A DNA stretch of 42,933 bases from an uncultured Lachnospiraceae bacterium. Lineage in GTDB: Bacteria; Bacillota; Clostridia; Lachnospirales; Lachnospiraceae. Position numbers and translations under genes: made by a program. A model generated the notes under the pieces. That model had not been told where the DNA came from and did not search any database. It was given only the letters and a program-made list of their open reading frames with translations. Below, piece by piece: positions 33,405 to 41,887 of the stretch (positions are counted from its first letter, which is position 1; the number at the start of each line of letters is the position of its first letter). Where the stretch lies: contig CAMNSD010000035.1 in the NCBI GenBank assembly GCA_946554445.1, positions 1 to 42,933 of the forward strand, read 5' to 3'.

Positions 33405-35156
33405 ATGATAAAGACATTGGCGGCACATATCAAGGAGTATAAGAAGGCGTCGATTATAACGCCGGTTTTTATGATCCTGGAAGTGATTTTTGAGACATTG
33501 ATCCCGTTTTTGATGGCGTCCATTATAGACGACGGCGTGGAGGCGGGCGATATGCGCCATATCTATTTTGTGGGCGGTTGTATGATCGCGGTGGCGTTCT
33601 GCGGATTATACTGCGGCGTTATGGGTGGCAAGTTCGGCGCCAGGGCGTCAACGGGTTTTGCCAGGAACTTAAGGCAGGCCATGTTTGACAATATCCAGAC
33701 ATTTTCCTTCGCCAGCCTGGATAAGTTCAGCACAGCTGGATTGGTGACCAGGTTGACTACTGACGTGACCAATATGCAGATGGCCTATCAGATGACGTTG
33801 CGCATGTGTTTCCGGGCGCCTGTCAGCATGATCTGTGCCATGGCCATGGCGTTTATGATCAATGCCGAACTGGCCAGCGTCTATCTGGCAGCGGTGATCC
33901 TTCTGGGCATCGTGTTGGCATTTATCATCAGGGGTGCGATGAAATATTTCCAGCAGGCGTTTCCCAAATATGATGAACTAAATGCTTCCGTACAGGAAAA
34001 CGTGGGCGCGATCCGAGTCGTTAAGGCTTACGTCAGGGAGGATTATGAGACAAAGAAATTGAAGAAAGCAAGCCAAGGCATCTACGACATTTTTTTGAAA
34101 GCGGAAAAACATGTGGTGCTCAATATGCCGGTGATGCAGCTTACTGTCTATAGTTGTATCCTGTTACTCAGCTGGCTGGGCGCAAAACAGATTGTTCAGG
34201 ATACGCTGACTACGGGCGAACTCATGAGTCTTTTGGCTTATTGCATGAATATTCTCATGAGCCTGATGATGCTCTCCATGATTTTTGTGATGATGAGTAT
34301 GAGTATTGCCAGTGCCCGACGTATCTGTGAGGTATTAGAAGAAAAGAGCGACCTGACGAACCCTGAAAAGCCCGTCTATGAAGTGACTGATGGGGGCATC
34401 GAATTTCAGCATGTCCGTTTCGCATATCATAAGAACAGTGACGAGTCTGTGCTTCATGATATTGACATGCAGATCCGGCCGGGAGAGACGATCGGTATTA
34501 TCGGCGGCACTGGCAGCGCGAAGACCAGTCTGGTCAATCTGATCAGCCGGCTCTATGACGTGACGGAGGGCGCTGTCCTGGTGGGCGGTCGGGATGTAAG
34601 GGAATACGATCTGGAAACGCTGCGCAATCAGGTGGCGGTGGTGCTGCAGAAAAATGTGCTCTTTTCAGGAACAGTTTTGGAGAATCTGCGCTGGGGCAAT
34701 GCGGAGGCCACGTTGGAAGAATGTAAGCGCGCCTGTAAATTGGCCTGTGCGGATGAGTTTATCGAAAAGATGCCGGAAGGCTATGATACTTACATAGAGC
34801 AGGGCGGTTCTAATGTGTCCGGCGGACAGAAACAGCGTCTCTGTATTGCCAGGGCGCTTTTGAAAAAGCCGAAGGTCCTGATTCTTGATGATTCTACCAG
34901 TGCGGTGGATACGGCTACGGATGCCAGGATCAGGCAGGCTTTTGCCCAGGAGATTCCGGATACGACCAAGATTATCATCGCTCAGCGGATATCCAGCGTA
35001 CAGAATGCAGACCGCATTATTGTCATGGAAGATGGTTATATCAATGGGTTTGGTACCCATGAGGAGCTGCTTGCGAGCAATGAGATTTACAGGGAAGTCT
35101 ATGAATCCCAGACAAGCGGCGGCGGAGATTTTGATGAAAAGGCAGGTGAAGTGTAA
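33405..35156 (+). CDS. ABC exporter half-transporter, degenerate-site subunit
   Basis: A 583-residue membrane-plus-ATPase protein: about six membrane helices in residues 1-310, nucleotide-binding domain in 340-575. Walker A is GGTGSAKTSLVNL, with Ala where Gly is usual. The signature VSGGQKQRLCIARAL is intact, and Walker B LILDDSTSAVD has Asp in place of the catalytic Glu. Loss of that Glu is the mark of the degenerate-site partner in heterodimeric exporters such as LmrCD or EfrAB. It overlaps the second subunit by one base (TAATG). Likely a multidrug, lipid or peptide exporter; the substrate is unknown. The ribosome site is ACGGAGG. Confidence 0.88.
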   Translation: MIKTLAAHIKEYKKASIITPVFMILEVIFETLIPFLMASIIDDGVEAGDMRHIYFVGGCMIAVAFCGLYCGVMGGKFGARASTGFARNLRQAMFDNIQTFSFASLDKFSTAGLVTRLTTDVTNMQMAYQMTLRMCFRAPVSMICAMAMAFMINAELASVYLAAVILLGIVLAFIIRGAMKYFQQAFPKYDELNASVQENVGAIRVVKAYVREDYETKKLKKASQGIYDIFLKAEKHVVLNMPVMQLTVYSCILLLSWLGAKQIVQDTLTTGELMSLLAYCMNILMSLMMLSMIFVMMSMSIASARRICEVLEEKSDLTNPEKPVYEVTDGGIEFQHVRFAYHKNSDESVLHDIDMQIRPGETIGIIGGTGSAKTSLVNLISRLYDVTEGAVLVGGRDVREYDLETLRNQVAVVLQKNVLFSGTVLENLRWGNAEATLEECKRACKLACADEFIEKMPEGYDTYIEQGGSNVSGGQKQRLCIARALLKKPKVLILDDSTSAVDTATDARIRQAFAQEIPDTTKIIIAQRISSVQNADRIIVMEDGYINGFGTHEELLASNEIYREVYESQTSGGGDFDEKAGEV

Positions 35157-37060
35157 TGCCGGGACCAGGAATGAGACACGGGATGCCGAAAGGCAAAAGA
35201 ATAGAGAATCCGGGTAAGGTTTTTAAACGGCTGATGAAATATGTGGCCAGGGATTATACACCTCATCTGATATTGACGGCGATACTGATTTTTGTGAGCG
35301 TGCTTGCCAATGTACAGGGCACGATGTTTATCCAGCATTTGATTGATGACTATATTGAGCCCATGCTTTTGGCCGACAGGCCGGATTTCAGTCCTCTGGC
35401 GGGAGCGATTGCGCGGGTGGCGGTTTTTTATCTGATCGGTGTGGCGGCGGCTTATGCTTGGAACAGGATTATGATTAATGTGACGCAAGGGACGCTGCGC
35501 AATGTGAGAAACGATCTGTTTTCCCATATGGAGACATTGCCGATCAAATATTTTGACACCCATTCCCATGGGGATATTATGTCAACCTACACCAACGATA
35601 CAGACACCCTGCGGCAGATGATCAGTCAGAGTATGCCTCAGGTGTTTAACAGCTTTATCACAATTGTCAGTGTATTTGTCAGCATGGTGATCTTGAGTAT
35701 TCCACTTACCATTGTGACGCTGCTGATGATCGGCGTGATGCTGGTGGTGACTAAGAAAGTGGCGGGGTTAAGCGGCAGATACTTTCTGGAACAGCAGAAG
35801 AACCTGGGTAAGGTCAACGGTTATATTGAGGAGATGATGAACGGGCAGAAAGTCGTTAAGGTATTCTGTCACGAGGAACAGTGTATGGAGGAATTCCGGG
35901 AGTTGAACGATGCCCTCTATGAGAGTGCTGATAAGGCAAACTACCTGGTCAATGTGGTGGGACCGGTCAATATGCAGCTGGGGAATGTAAGTTATGTGGT
36001 GTGCGCGATTGTGGGCGGTGCGATGGCTCTCTCCGGCATGACCGGGCTGACATTGGGCAAGTTGGCTAGTTTTCTGACTTTCAATAAGAGTTTTAACGGT
36101 CCTATTAACCAAGTGAGTCAACAATTCAATTCCATTGTTATGGCCATGGCCGGTGCAGAACGTATCTTTAAGATGCTGGATGAGGCGCCGGAAGTGGACG
36201 ACGGTTATGTGACACTGGTTAATGTCCGGGAGGAAAACGGGAAACTGCTAGAGACACCAGAGCGCACCGGCCGCTGGGCATGGCGGCATGAGCATCAGGC
36301 TGACCATACCGTGGATTACGTGGAAGTGCGTGGTGATGTGGTATTTGACGGTGTGGATTTTGGATACAATGACGACAAGATTGTGCTTCATGATGTGAAA
36401 CTGTATGCGGAGCCTGGCCAGAAGATTGCTTTTGTGGGTTCCACCGGCGCCGGTAAGACCACCATCACCAATCTGATCAATCGATTTTATGATATACAGG
36501 ATGGTAAAATACGTTATGACGGTATTAATGTGAATAAGATTAAAAAGGCGGATCTGCGCCGCTCCTTGGGAATCGTGCTGCAGGACACCCACCTTTTCAC
36601 AGGGACTGTCATGGAAAATATCCGATATGGCAAGTTGGATGCTTCCGATGAGGAAGTGGTGGCTGCGGCGAAACTGGCCAATGCCCATAGTTTTATCAAG
36701 AGACTGCCAGAAGGATATCAGACGGTGCTTTCCGGCGACGGCGCGAATTTGAGTCAGGGACAGCGACAGCTCCTTGCCATTGCCAGGGCGGCCATAGCGG
36801 ATCCGCCGGTACTGATTCTGGATGAGGCCACCAGTTCCATCGACACCCGTACCGAACGGATTGTGCAGGATGGCATGGATAAACTGATGAAGGGGCGGAC
36901 CACCTTTGTGATCGCTCACAGGCTTTCCACAGTCAGGAATTCCGACTGCATCATGGTGTTGGAACAGGGACGGATCATTGAGAGAGGCACCCATGAACAG
37001 CTTCTGGAGGAAAAAGGTAAGTATTACCAGCTATATACGGGAAATGCAATTGCAACATGA
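35156..37060 (+). CDS. ABC exporter half-transporter, catalytic subunit
   Basis: A 634-residue partner. An N-terminal extension MPGPGMRHGMPKGKRIENPG precedes six membrane helices (about residues 30-340). The nucleotide-binding domain (about 385-630) has a standard Walker A VGSTGAGKTTITN, signature LSQGQRQLLAIARA, and Walker B LILDEATSSID with the catalytic Glu, plus switch His in VIAHRLS. An unusual insert around residues 360-395 (ENGKLLETPERTGRWAWRHE) separates the membrane part from the ATPase; similar inserts occur in this exporter subfamily. It should pair with the upstream degenerate subunit. A terminator follows. Confidence 0.9.
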   Translation: MPGPGMRHGMPKGKRIENPGKVFKRLMKYVARDYTPHLILTAILIFVSVLANVQGTMFIQHLIDDYIEPMLLADRPDFSPLAGAIARVAVFYLIGVAAAYAWNRIMINVTQGTLRNVRNDLFSHMETLPIKYFDTHSHGDIMSTYTNDTDTLRQMISQSMPQVFNSFITIVSVFVSMVILSIPLTIVTLLMIGVMLVVTKKVAGLSGRYFLEQQKNLGKVNGYIEEMMNGQKVVKVFCHEEQCMEEFRELNDALYESADKANYLVNVVGPVNMQLGNVSYVVCAIVGGAMALSGMTGLTLGKLASFLTFNKSFNGPINQVSQQFNSIVMAMAGAERIFKMLDEAPEVDDGYVTLVNVREENGKLLETPERTGRWAWRHEHQADHTVDYVEVRGDVVFDGVDFGYNDDKIVLHDVKLYAEPGQKIAFVGSTGAGKTTITNLINRFYDIQDGKIRYDGINVNKIKKADLRRSLGIVLQDTHLFTGTVMENIRYGKLDASDEEVVAAAKLANAHSFIKRLPEGYQTVLSGDGANLSQGQRQLLAIARAAIADPPVLILDEATSSIDTRTERIVQDGMDKLMKGRTTFVIAHRLSTVRNSDCIMVLEQGRIIERGTHEQLLEEKGKYYQLYTGNAIAT

Positions 37061-37095
37061 TGTTATGGTGGGATGAAATATCATAAAGATGCGCT

Positions 37096-37127
37096 AAAGG
37101 GACTGTCCGGGCGGACGGTTCCTTTTT
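37096..37127 (+). terminator. Rho-independent terminator after the exporter pair
   Basis: AAAGGGACTGTCCG pairs, with two G-U wobbles, with CGGACGGTTCCTTT and is followed by further T residues, 36 bp after the exporter stop. Confidence 0.8.
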
Positions 37128-37145
37128 AGATAAAGCCTGAAAATC

Positions 37146-37175
37146 TTGCGTTCTTGCCAAGGTTTATAGTATAAT
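37146..37175 (+). promoter_or_regulatory. Promoter of the C_GCAxxG/GGDEF/EAL gene
   Basis: A -35 like TTGCGT (37146-37151) and a perfect -10 TATAAT (37170-37175), spaced by 18 bp, give a start about 55-60 bp before the preferred ATG. Confidence 0.6.
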
Positions 37176-37239
37176 AGTACTATATTGCTGTGATTAGGGG
37201 ATGACGGGAAAAGACGATTAAGGGGTGAATAGGTTTCAT

Positions 37240-38994
37240 ATGACACATGAAGAGAGGGCAAACGAACTTTTGAGGCAGGATTATCACTGTTCGCAGGCTT
37301 TGTTTGGCGCCTTTGCGGATGATCTGGGGCTGGATATCAAGACCGCTCTTAAGTTGAGTACCTGTTTTGGGGTGGGCATGCGTCAAGGTGATGTCTGCGG
37401 CTGTGTAACGGCGGCGCTGATGGTATTGGGCGTGGCATTTGGGTTTGACGATCCGCAGGATCGGGAATTGGAAGTATTTGGCAATAAAAAGACGGAAGAG
37501 TTCATAAGTCTTTTTAAGGAGGCTATGGGCGGCAGCTATCGGTGTAAAGATATCCTGCATACGGACATATCCCAACCGGAAGGGATGGCCAGGATGCGTC
37601 AGGAAGGGCTTAAGTTCAAGATTTGTCCCAATGCGTTGTCGGCCAGTATAGCGATTCTGGAAAAGATGTTGAAAGAGTATCAGGATAGTATGCGGGACTT
37701 GGATATGGTGGTACTTCCTGAGGATGACGCCATGAAGAGCGCACTCAGACGTGTCAATAAGTTAACAAGATTCCGAAGAAACGTCTTACATCTTCTCAGT
37801 CACTGTACAGAAAAGATTGCATTTCTGCAGTTTGATATCCGCCGTTTTAAAGTCATCAACGATATCTACGGGGAAATGATAGGCGATGAGATCTTGGATT
37901 TTGTGACGGAAGGACTAAAAAGGCTCTGTGGAGAACAGCAGTACTTTGTGAATTTGAGAAGTGATGTATTTATGATTGTGACGCCCTACGAGGAAGAGTC
38001 GCAGCTGATTGCCTTCGTGGGCCGCATCCGGGAGATGCTGGGAGATTTTAAACATATCAAATTACAGTATACTTTTGGCATTTACATGGTAGATGACAGA
38101 AATATGGAGCTGCGGCAGATGGAAGACCGGGCGGGTATGGCACGCAAAGCGGCCAAAGAGAATATCATGACGGACACGGCCTTTTATCAGGAACAGTTCA
38201 AAGAAATGCTCTATACGAGACGTTTCATCGAGGAAAATATGAAGGCCGGCATCACACAAAGGCATTTTCAGATGTATTTACAGCCTAAGTACAGCATTTC
38301 CCAGCACACCATAGTGGGGGCGGAGGCGCTGGTACGGTGGATTCATCCGGTCAAGGGAATGATTTATCCCAATGAATTTATTCCCGTATTAGAAGAGAAC
38401 GGGTTCATCCGCAACGTGGATTATTTTATCTGGGAGGAAGCGTGCCGTTTCATCAAGCGCTGCGAGAAGGAGGGCATCGAGGAATGTCCCGTCTCGGTCA
38501 ATGTGTCGAGACATCATCTGGTGGGAGATGAATTCATCGAGGTGCTGGATGGGTTGATTGATAAGATCGGCATTGAGAAACAGCATCTGGAACTGGAAAT
38601 CACGGAGACGGTCAATAACCAGCAGGTCAGTGAGATGTCTGGCCGGTTGAAAGATGAAGGGTTCATGCTGTTGATGGATGATTTTGGAAGCGGTTATTCT
38701 TCTCTCAGCATCCTGCTGGAGACACCCTTTGACGTGATCAAGATTGATAAAAAATTCATGGAAAACATGTTGGTGTCCAAGAAGGGAAGACTAATCCTGG
38801 AGCAAGTGGTGGCCATGGCAGGGAAGCTGGATCTTGGCCTGTTGGCGGAAGGCGTGGAGACCAGGGAGCAGGTGGAACTTTTGAAGGAGATCGGCTGCGA
38901 TATGGTACAGGGCTTTTATTACGCGAAGCCTATGCCGGCGGAAGAGTTTTATGAACTTTTGAAAGCGGATAGGGCAGGGATGAAAACGGAATAA
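37240..38994 (+). CDS. C_GCAxxG_C_C redox-type domain fused to degenerate GGDEF and EAL (c-di-GMP phosphodiesterase)
   Basis: About 584 residues from ATG 37240, which is preferred because AGGGGTGAATAGG lies before it; a GTG at 37225 is an alternative. Residues ~1-140 match the C_GCAxxG_C_C family (HCSQALFGAF, CFGVGMRQGDVCGCVTAALMVLG, later CKDIL and KICPN), a cysteine-rich domain thought to be redox- or metal-linked. Residues ~165-305 are a GGDEF-like domain whose signature reads RSDVF, so it should not make c-di-GMP. Residues ~325-580 are an EAL domain with catalytic positions kept: GAEALVRW, NVSRHH, ELEITET, MDDFGSGYSS, KIDKKFM and AEGVETREQ. It likely degrades c-di-GMP under control of the N-terminal domain (inference). 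Confidence 0.85.
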   Translation: MTHEERANELLRQDYHCSQALFGAFADDLGLDIKTALKLSTCFGVGMRQGDVCGCVTAALMVLGVAFGFDDPQDRELEVFGNKKTEEFISLFKEAMGGSYRCKDILHTDISQPEGMARMRQEGLKFKICPNALSASIAILEKMLKEYQDSMRDLDMVVLPEDDAMKSALRRVNKLTRFRRNVLHLLSHCTEKIAFLQFDIRRFKVINDIYGEMIGDEILDFVTEGLKRLCGEQQYFVNLRSDVFMIVTPYEEESQLIAFVGRIREMLGDFKHIKLQYTFGIYMVDDRNMELRQMEDRAGMARKAAKENIMTDTAFYQEQFKEMLYTRRFIEENMKAGITQRHFQMYLQPKYSISQHTIVGAEALVRWIHPVKGMIYPNEFIPVLEENGFIRNVDYFIWEEACRFIKRCEKEGIEECPVSVNVSRHHLVGDEFIEVLDGLIDKIGIEKQHLELEITETVNNQQVSEMSGRLKDEGFMLLMDDFGSGYSSLSILLETPFDVIKIDKKFMENMLVSKKGRLILEQVVAMAGKLDLGLLAEGVETREQVELLKEIGCDMVQGFYYAKPMPAEEFYELLKADRAGMKTE

Positions 38995-39005
38995 ATGTGG
39001 GATGG

Positions 39006-39038
39006 AAAAGGCGCTGCGGATTTTGGCAGCGTCTTTTT
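39006..39038 (+). terminator. Rho-independent terminator after the EAL gene
   Basis: AAAAGGCGCTGC pairs, with one G-U wobble, with GCAGCGTCTTTT around a GGATTTTG loop, plus an extra T run. It has the same AAAAGGCGC..GCGTCTTTT frame as the metQ terminator. Confidence 0.85.
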
Positions 39039-39090
39039 GAGTGTTATGTTAATATAACGAAAAAACGTTAATAAATTTTCAAAAAATATG

Positions 39091-39119
39091 TTGCATCTGA
39101 AAATATAACATGTTATAAT
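39091..39119 (+). promoter_or_regulatory. Sigma-70-type promoter for leader copy B and the Uma2 gene
   Basis: -35 TTGCAT (39091-39096), a 17-bp spacer and a perfect -10 TATAAT (39114-39119). The expected start, 7 nt after the -10, falls on AAAGCATA at 39126, at the same offset as in copy A. Confidence 0.75.
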
Positions 39120-39125
39120 CCCAAT

Positions 39126-39306
39126 AAAGCATACGTTCTGTAGATAAATTTTGGCGGAAAGCCTGTCTGATTTATTCTGAAATCTGTTCGGAAATCTATG
39201 CTTTGACAAATCCAATGAAACATGAAAAGCAGGAGATTTCCTTGAAAAAGGGCTGTATGCCGGGGTACACGGGGAGTCTCCTGACACAGGAAAGGAGACA
39301 GAGGTT
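39126..39306 (+). promoter_or_regulatory. Candidate structured cis-regulatory leader RNA, copy B
   Basis: Same plan as 6764-6895: AAAGCATA 39126-39133 with TATGCTTT 39197-39204; GATAAAT 39143-39149 with ATTTATT 39170-39176; GGC 39153-39155 with GCC 39161-39163; GGAAATCT 39190-39197 with AGATTTCC 39234-39241; GCTTT 39200-39204 with AAAGC 39226-39230; CAGGAG 39230-39235 with CTCCTG 39278-39283; and GTCTCC 39276-39281 with GGAGAC 39294-39299, which hides the Shine-Dalgarno of the ATG at 39307. Relative to copy A an A-U pair is replaced by G-C in the AAATCT helix, and the second helix has different sequence but still pairs. An extra 35-nt or so lies before the last hairpin. Confidence 0.65.
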
Positions 39307-39876
39307 ATGAAAGTGAGAGGTAATTTAGCGATGGCGGAAACAACACAGGAGAGGTATACAATCGAGGATATTTTTGCCCTGCCTGATGGGGAGAGGGCGG
39401 AACTGATTGATGGCAGGATGTACCGTATGGAATCGCCTTCCAGGGTGCATCAGAAGTTGTTGGGGGAATTCCATTATCTGATCAAAAGTTACATCAGGGA
39501 ACACAAAGGTGATTGCGAGGTGTATCTGGCGCCTTTTGCAGTTTTTATCAATCGGGACAGGTACAACTATGTGGAGCCGGATGTCGTGGTGGTCTGTGAT
39601 TCCGATAAACTGGACGATAAGGGCTGTCAGGGTGCGCCGGATTGGGTGATTGAGATTGTGTCGCCGGGCAGCAGGAAGATGGACTGTTCAATCAAGCTGT
39701 TTAAATATCGGACCACGGGCGTGCGGGAGTACTGGATTGTGGATCCGCTGAAAAAGACAGTGGTGGTCCATCGCTTTGAGACGGATGATTATGTGGAGTA
39801 TAATTTTGCAGATAAAGTGCCGGTTGGGATTTACGAAGATTTGGAGATTGATTTTGCACAGGTGGATATCAGCTGA
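39307..39876 (+). CDS. Uma2-family endonuclease-like protein (PD-(D/E)XK fold)
   Basis: A 189-residue Uma2/DUF820 protein of standard length. Family features seen: YTIEDIFALPDGERAELIDGRMY in pieces at about residues 18-40, the nuclease core EPDVVVVCD (about 95-103) and PDWVIEIVSPGSRKMD (about 115-130, D...E-x-V pattern), and REYWIVDP (about 144-151). These proteins have a restriction-endonuclease-like fold; the biological role is poorly known. ATG 39307 follows GGAAAGGAGAC, which is paired in the leader; an internal ATG at 39331 could also serve. It overlaps the sensor kinase gene by one base (TGATG), so the two are coupled. Confidence 0.88.
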   Translation: MKVRGNLAMAETTQERYTIEDIFALPDGERAELIDGRMYRMESPSRVHQKLLGEFHYLIKSYIREHKGDCEVYLAPFAVFINRDRYNYVEPDVVVVCDSDKLDDKGCQGAPDWVIEIVSPGSRKMDCSIKLFKYRTTGVREYWIVDPLKKTVVVHRFETDDYVEYNFADKVPVGIYEDLEIDFAQVDIS

Positions 39877-41285
39877 TGAATTGGGAACTTTGCTATAAGG
39901 TGACAACTGAGATATATCAATTTATAATGGGGCTATTGTCGGCATGGGCGTATTTTTATCTGGTACGGGACTTTATAAAAGAGAAAAAAACAGCGTTCTT
40001 TACCGGGGGTACTTATCTGGTCGTTATGCTTATTTTATGGTATGAGCCTTATTATATACCGAGTTTCTGGGCGTATCTGATCGGCGTGACAGCGGCCCTT
40101 ATGGTCATGTGCCTGATGGAGCAGGAGAATTTCCTGCAGAAGATTTTCCTTGCATGGACATTTTATGCCATCCGTTGGCTGGTAGCACGGACGACTGTCA
40201 CGGTCGGAGCGCTGATCTGGAAGATGTCTTTGTTCTGGGAGCCGGGATATATAGATGAAGAGAAGGGCTATTATCTGCTTGTGGCTGAGATGGTGATAGA
40301 GATTTTGTCACAGGCTGCCTTATTTATGATAGCGATAGGACCGATTGTGAGGGCATATCACGGCAAGCGGCAGAAGATGCAGGTTCGGGAATTTTTGCTG
40401 ATGTCGCTGCCTTCCTTTACCTGTGCGATGGGGTATGCTTATGTGAAATATATCTGGGAATCGCCGGCGGGCTTACAGTACAGTGAATTGGATTCCCCTG
40501 TTTTGTATCATGGGATGATGCTTTTGTATTGTCTGAGTTTATATATCCCGATATTGGTTGTGATTGTCTTGTATCAGAATATCAAAGAGGGACAGCAGGA
40601 AAAAATGCGCAAAGACCTGCTTGCCGGGCAGATGGAGGATATGAAACGCCATATCCGGGAGGTGGAAGAACTTTACCGGGAAATCCGCAGTTTAAAACAT
40701 GATATGGGCAACCATGTGATGGTGATGCAGAAGTTGGCCGGTTATGAACAGGAGCAGTATGTGGAGTCCTTGCGGATACAGTACAGTGAGGTGGCGGAGC
40801 AGATTCAGAGCGGCAATCCGGTCACGGATGTGATCCTGATGGAGAGAAGCCGGGAGGCGCGGGAGAAAGGGATAGAGTTTATATGTGATTTCCAATATCC
40901 GACAGGCCGGGAGATGGATGCCTTTGATTTGAGCATCATTTTAAACAATGCGTTGGCCAATGCAATCGAGGCGGTGCAGAGAAAAGACAGTGCGGATGAT
41001 GACAGGATATATGCGCAAGAAAGCAGGCCGGCGGGATATATTAAGATTTCCTCGTCTCTGCGGGAGAATGTGTATCTGATTGAGGTGGAAAATTCTTATT
41101 ACCATAAAATTGTCATGGACAGGGAAGAGCAGCTGCCTGTTACGACCAAGGAAGATAAGGCTTTTCACGGGTTTGGCCTGCGTAATATCCGCCGGGTGGC
41201 GCAGAAGTATCACGGGGATATAGAGGTGGAGGCTGGGGAGCAGGTGTTCCGGTTGAGTGTGATGATGCAGGTTTGCAGGGAATAG
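39876..41285 (+). CDS. Sensor histidine kinase with GHKL ATPase domain (AgrC-like, orphan)
   Basis: A 469-residue protein: about six membrane helices in residues 10-240, a coiled linker (about 240-285), the phospho-acceptor region SLKHDMGNHVMVMQ (His near 272), and a GHKL ATPase domain with LNNALANAIEA (N box) and HGFGLRNIRRVAQKY (G box). This layout is that of AgrC/ComD-type kinases that sense peptides or envelope signals. No response regulator gene follows in the window, so it is an orphan here. Its start overlaps the Uma2 stop by one base, an unusual pairing that puts it under the leader RNA at 39126-39306. Confidence 0.85.
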   Translation: MNWELCYKVTTEIYQFIMGLLSAWAYFYLVRDFIKEKKTAFFTGGTYLVVMLILWYEPYYIPSFWAYLIGVTAALMVMCLMEQENFLQKIFLAWTFYAIRWLVARTTVTVGALIWKMSLFWEPGYIDEEKGYYLLVAEMVIEILSQAALFMIAIGPIVRAYHGKRQKMQVREFLLMSLPSFTCAMGYAYVKYIWESPAGLQYSELDSPVLYHGMMLLYCLSLYIPILVVIVLYQNIKEGQQEKMRKDLLAGQMEDMKRHIREVEELYREIRSLKHDMGNHVMVMQKLAGYEQEQYVESLRIQYSEVAEQIQSGNPVTDVILMERSREAREKGIEFICDFQYPTGREMDAFDLSIILNNALANAIEAVQRKDSADDDRIYAQESRPAGYIKISSSLRENVYLIEVENSYYHKIVMDREEQLPVTTKEDKAFHGFGLRNIRRVAQKYHGDIEVEAGEQVFRLSVMMQVCRE

Positions 41286-41673
41286 AGTAGATGACTGGAT
41301 CCGGTTATTCAATGCGACCAGCCAGGAAGAGGTAGACCGGATCGCAGAACAGAATGGGAGGATGAGAGACGTGGCAGAGGTGGTAAGACAGATGGGGCTG
41401 ATCAGGACGATAAGATGGTTCTATGATGGATATTGGAGAGCAAAGAGAGACCGTTGGGCGGAAGATGAGTATGTGAGGGATGAAGGCATTGCCATCGGTA
41501 AAGCAGAGGCCATCTTACAACTGTTACAAAATATCAACGAAGCCGAAAAACTCTCGCAGGAACTTATACAGAAGATAAACTCTGAAAAAGATGAGGAAAC
41601 TTTGAAACGCTGGCTTTTATCAGCCGCAAAAGCGAAGTCTGTAGAGCAGTTTAAGAACTGGGAGGATTTGTAG
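41284..41673 (+). pseudogene. C-terminal remnant of an Rpn-family PD-(D/E)XK gene
   Basis: From 41284 one frame reads RVDDWIRLFNATSQEEVDRI and continues to the TAG at 41673, through the ATG at 41362. The text matches the C-terminal half of Rpn/transposase-type proteins (DDWIRLFNA; then YDGYWRAKRDRWAEDEYVRDEGIAIGKAEA in pieces), but the nuclease core is missing. The frame begins inside the end of the kinase gene, so the 5' part was lost, probably when the kinase operon came to lie next to it. The 103-residue frame from 41362, preceded by GGGAGG, might still be translated, but would not be a nuclease. Confidence 0.75.
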
Positions 41674-41887
41674 ATATTTTACCCGGCATCGTTCGCCGAC
41701 CGTGCCTTACTTGTGTGCATGTCTGTCTTGTCCCTGTTCTGTTTTGTCTATACAACCCTTCAGCGCGTTTACAACAAAAAATATCCGCCTCACAACAATA
41801 AGATTATCTTAGGCAGACAGAGTTACGATATAGAATATAGCAAGAGATAATCTGATTCATATATTGCGTAACAAGGAGGAAACGGAT

